Positions 63,437-64,000 of a stretch of 64,000 nucleotides of DNA are shown piece after piece. Source of the stretch: Fusibacter sp. 3D3 (lineage in GTDB: Bacteria; Bacillota; Clostridia; Peptostreptococcales; Acidaminobacteraceae). The notes below the pieces were generated by a model. It made no database searches, was not told where the DNA came from, and saw only the letters and a program-made list of their open reading frames with translations. The stretch covers positions 337,655 through 401,654 of the forward strand of contig NZ_BDHH01000003.1 of assembly GCF_001748365.1 (NCBI RefSeq), read 5' to 3'. The translations under genes and the position numbers were made by a program. Positions within the stretch are counted from its first letter, which is position 1, and each line of letters begins with the position of its first letter.

Positions 63437-64000
63437 TTTAATGTACTCAAATCCAAATAAGTACATATTTTTTTGACTGAACAGCGCTTAAACTATTGAT
63501 TTTACTGCATTTCCTATTGATTTTTAAATTGAGTATATGTTATAATTTATATATACTCAATTAGGAGGTGCCCCAAATGCCAGCAAAAGCATCCGGCGAG
63601 GTCAAAACTCGCATCATTCATAGTCCTCAGAAGAATGGAGATATCTACGTTCTTGAGCGAAAAACCGTTTATGATCCAGTGAAAAAATATAATAAAGTTC
63701 TTTCCACTAAGTTGGTATCCAAAATTCCAAAAGGAACAGAAATTTCAGTACCAACAAGACCAAAGCGAACAATAAAGTCAAATGAACATGAAAATGTATC
63801 AAATGAAACTCTGAAAAAAACTACTTTTCAGACGAATCAAATCATTGCCTCACGTAAGCGAGTTGGCATGATGAATATTATAGACCATATAGGCAAGGCT
63901 TCAGGAATAGATGCTACCCTATATGCAAACACTGACATCGGAACTGCGCAGAAGATCATATCTTTAGCGAGATATCTCTTGGCATCAGATGGTCAAAGCC
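63437..64000 (+). mobile_element. IS1634-like insertion sequence, left part
   Basis: The element enters within or just before the break in the dehydrogenase gene and continues past the right window edge. Its left end probably lies around 63421-63445 (before TAATGTACTCAAATCC); the exact boundary needs the other end. Confidence 0.65.
63577..64000 (+). CDS. IS1634-family transposase, N-terminal part (3' end outside window)
   Basis: ATG 63577 follows AGGAGGTG. The visible 141 codons are all open and read MPAKASGEVKTRIIHSPQKN..., with PTRPKRTIKS and the region ASRKRVGMMNIIDHIGKASG, then YANTDIGTAQKIISLARYLL. This matches the N-terminus of IS1634-type (IS4-superfamily) transposases; the catalytic DDE residues lie beyond the window. 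The promoter-like TTGAGTATATGTTATAAT just upstream suits transcription from within the element. Confidence 0.85.
   Translation, partial: MPAKASGEVKTRIIHSPQKNGDIYVLERKTVYDPVKKYNKVLSTKLVSKIPKGTEISVPTRPKRTIKSNEHENVSNETLKKTTFQTNQIIASRKRVGMMNIIDHIGKASGIDATLYANTDIGTAQKIISLARYLLASDGQS

Noticed and set aside
1..64000. tRNA or rRNA genes
   Set aside because: I saw no tRNA cloverleaf core (GGTTCGAATCC type) or rRNA block that holds up in this window.

Overview
The window is low-GC, densely coded DNA of the kind found in anaerobic Clostridia (Firmicutes). The signs are strong Shine-Dalgarno sites, many ATGA stop/start overlaps, lipoprotein-type ABC binding proteins, a PrdR-like sigma-54 regulator remnant, a CitA/CitB-type malate pathway and a PiT/DUF47 phosphate pair. 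I cannot name a species. No rRNA or tRNA gene was seen.

Layout. 1-2.5 kb: an AlbA/ATPase-type regulator cut by the left edge, a palindromic repeat, a YdbC/PC4-like protein and an HI0074/HI0073-type substrate-binding/nucleotidyltransferase pair. 2.5-4.6 kb: an SLC12-like permease. 4.7-11.8 kb: a LysR regulator and a Nik/Opp-type ABC importer with an aspartoacylase-like hydrolase; Fur-box-like sites precede both the regulator and the importer. 12-16.6 kb: a soluble chemoreceptor, a truncated HEAT-like gene and a three-gene ABC exporter. 16.9-22.3 kb: phosphate uptake, homocysteine methyltransferase and a polar amino-acid ABC importer. 22.5-30.4 kb: a second AlbA/ATPase regulator, an acetoacetate-decarboxylase-like gene between two copies of a 147-bp structured repeat, an AraC regulator, a cluster of decayed genes around an intact PatB-like lyase, and a MarR/DUF2798 divergent pair. 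30.5-37.7 kb: a cobalamin riboswitch, a MATE exporter, a second Nik/Opp-type ABC importer and a GNAT enzyme.

38-52 kb is an accessory island. It holds an unrecognised two-gene cassette, an AbiEi-like antitoxin without its toxin, then one tight operon of DinD, a type I restriction-modification system (HsdR, HsdM, HsdS) and a Septu-like ATPase/HNH pair. It ends in an AAA ATPase of mobile-element type and a decayed large serine recombinase, so the island probably arrived on an integrative element. 52.2-57.2 kb: a CitA/CitB-like two-component system, malic enzyme and a 2-hydroxycarboxylate transporter, a coherent malate unit. 57.3-62.3 kb: a YbjQ protein and a solute-binding lipoprotein paired with a membrane diguanylate cyclase and a GNAT protein. 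62.6-64 kb: a deleted chemoreceptor and a dehydrogenase fragment next to an IS1634-like transposase cut by the right edge.

The points most worth following are two dispersed structured repeats. One is a ~112-130-bp palindrome in four copies whose terminal stems co-vary. The other is a 147-bp multi-hairpin repeat in three copies, two of which supply the stop codon of the gene they abut. Also of note are two related metal- or metallophore-type importers under different metal-linked controls (Fur-like sites versus a B12 riboswitch with a MATE exporter), the fused RM-Septu operon, the unknown two-gene cassette beside it, and two paralogous AlbA/ATPase proteins carrying different 12-bp tandem repeats at the same linker.
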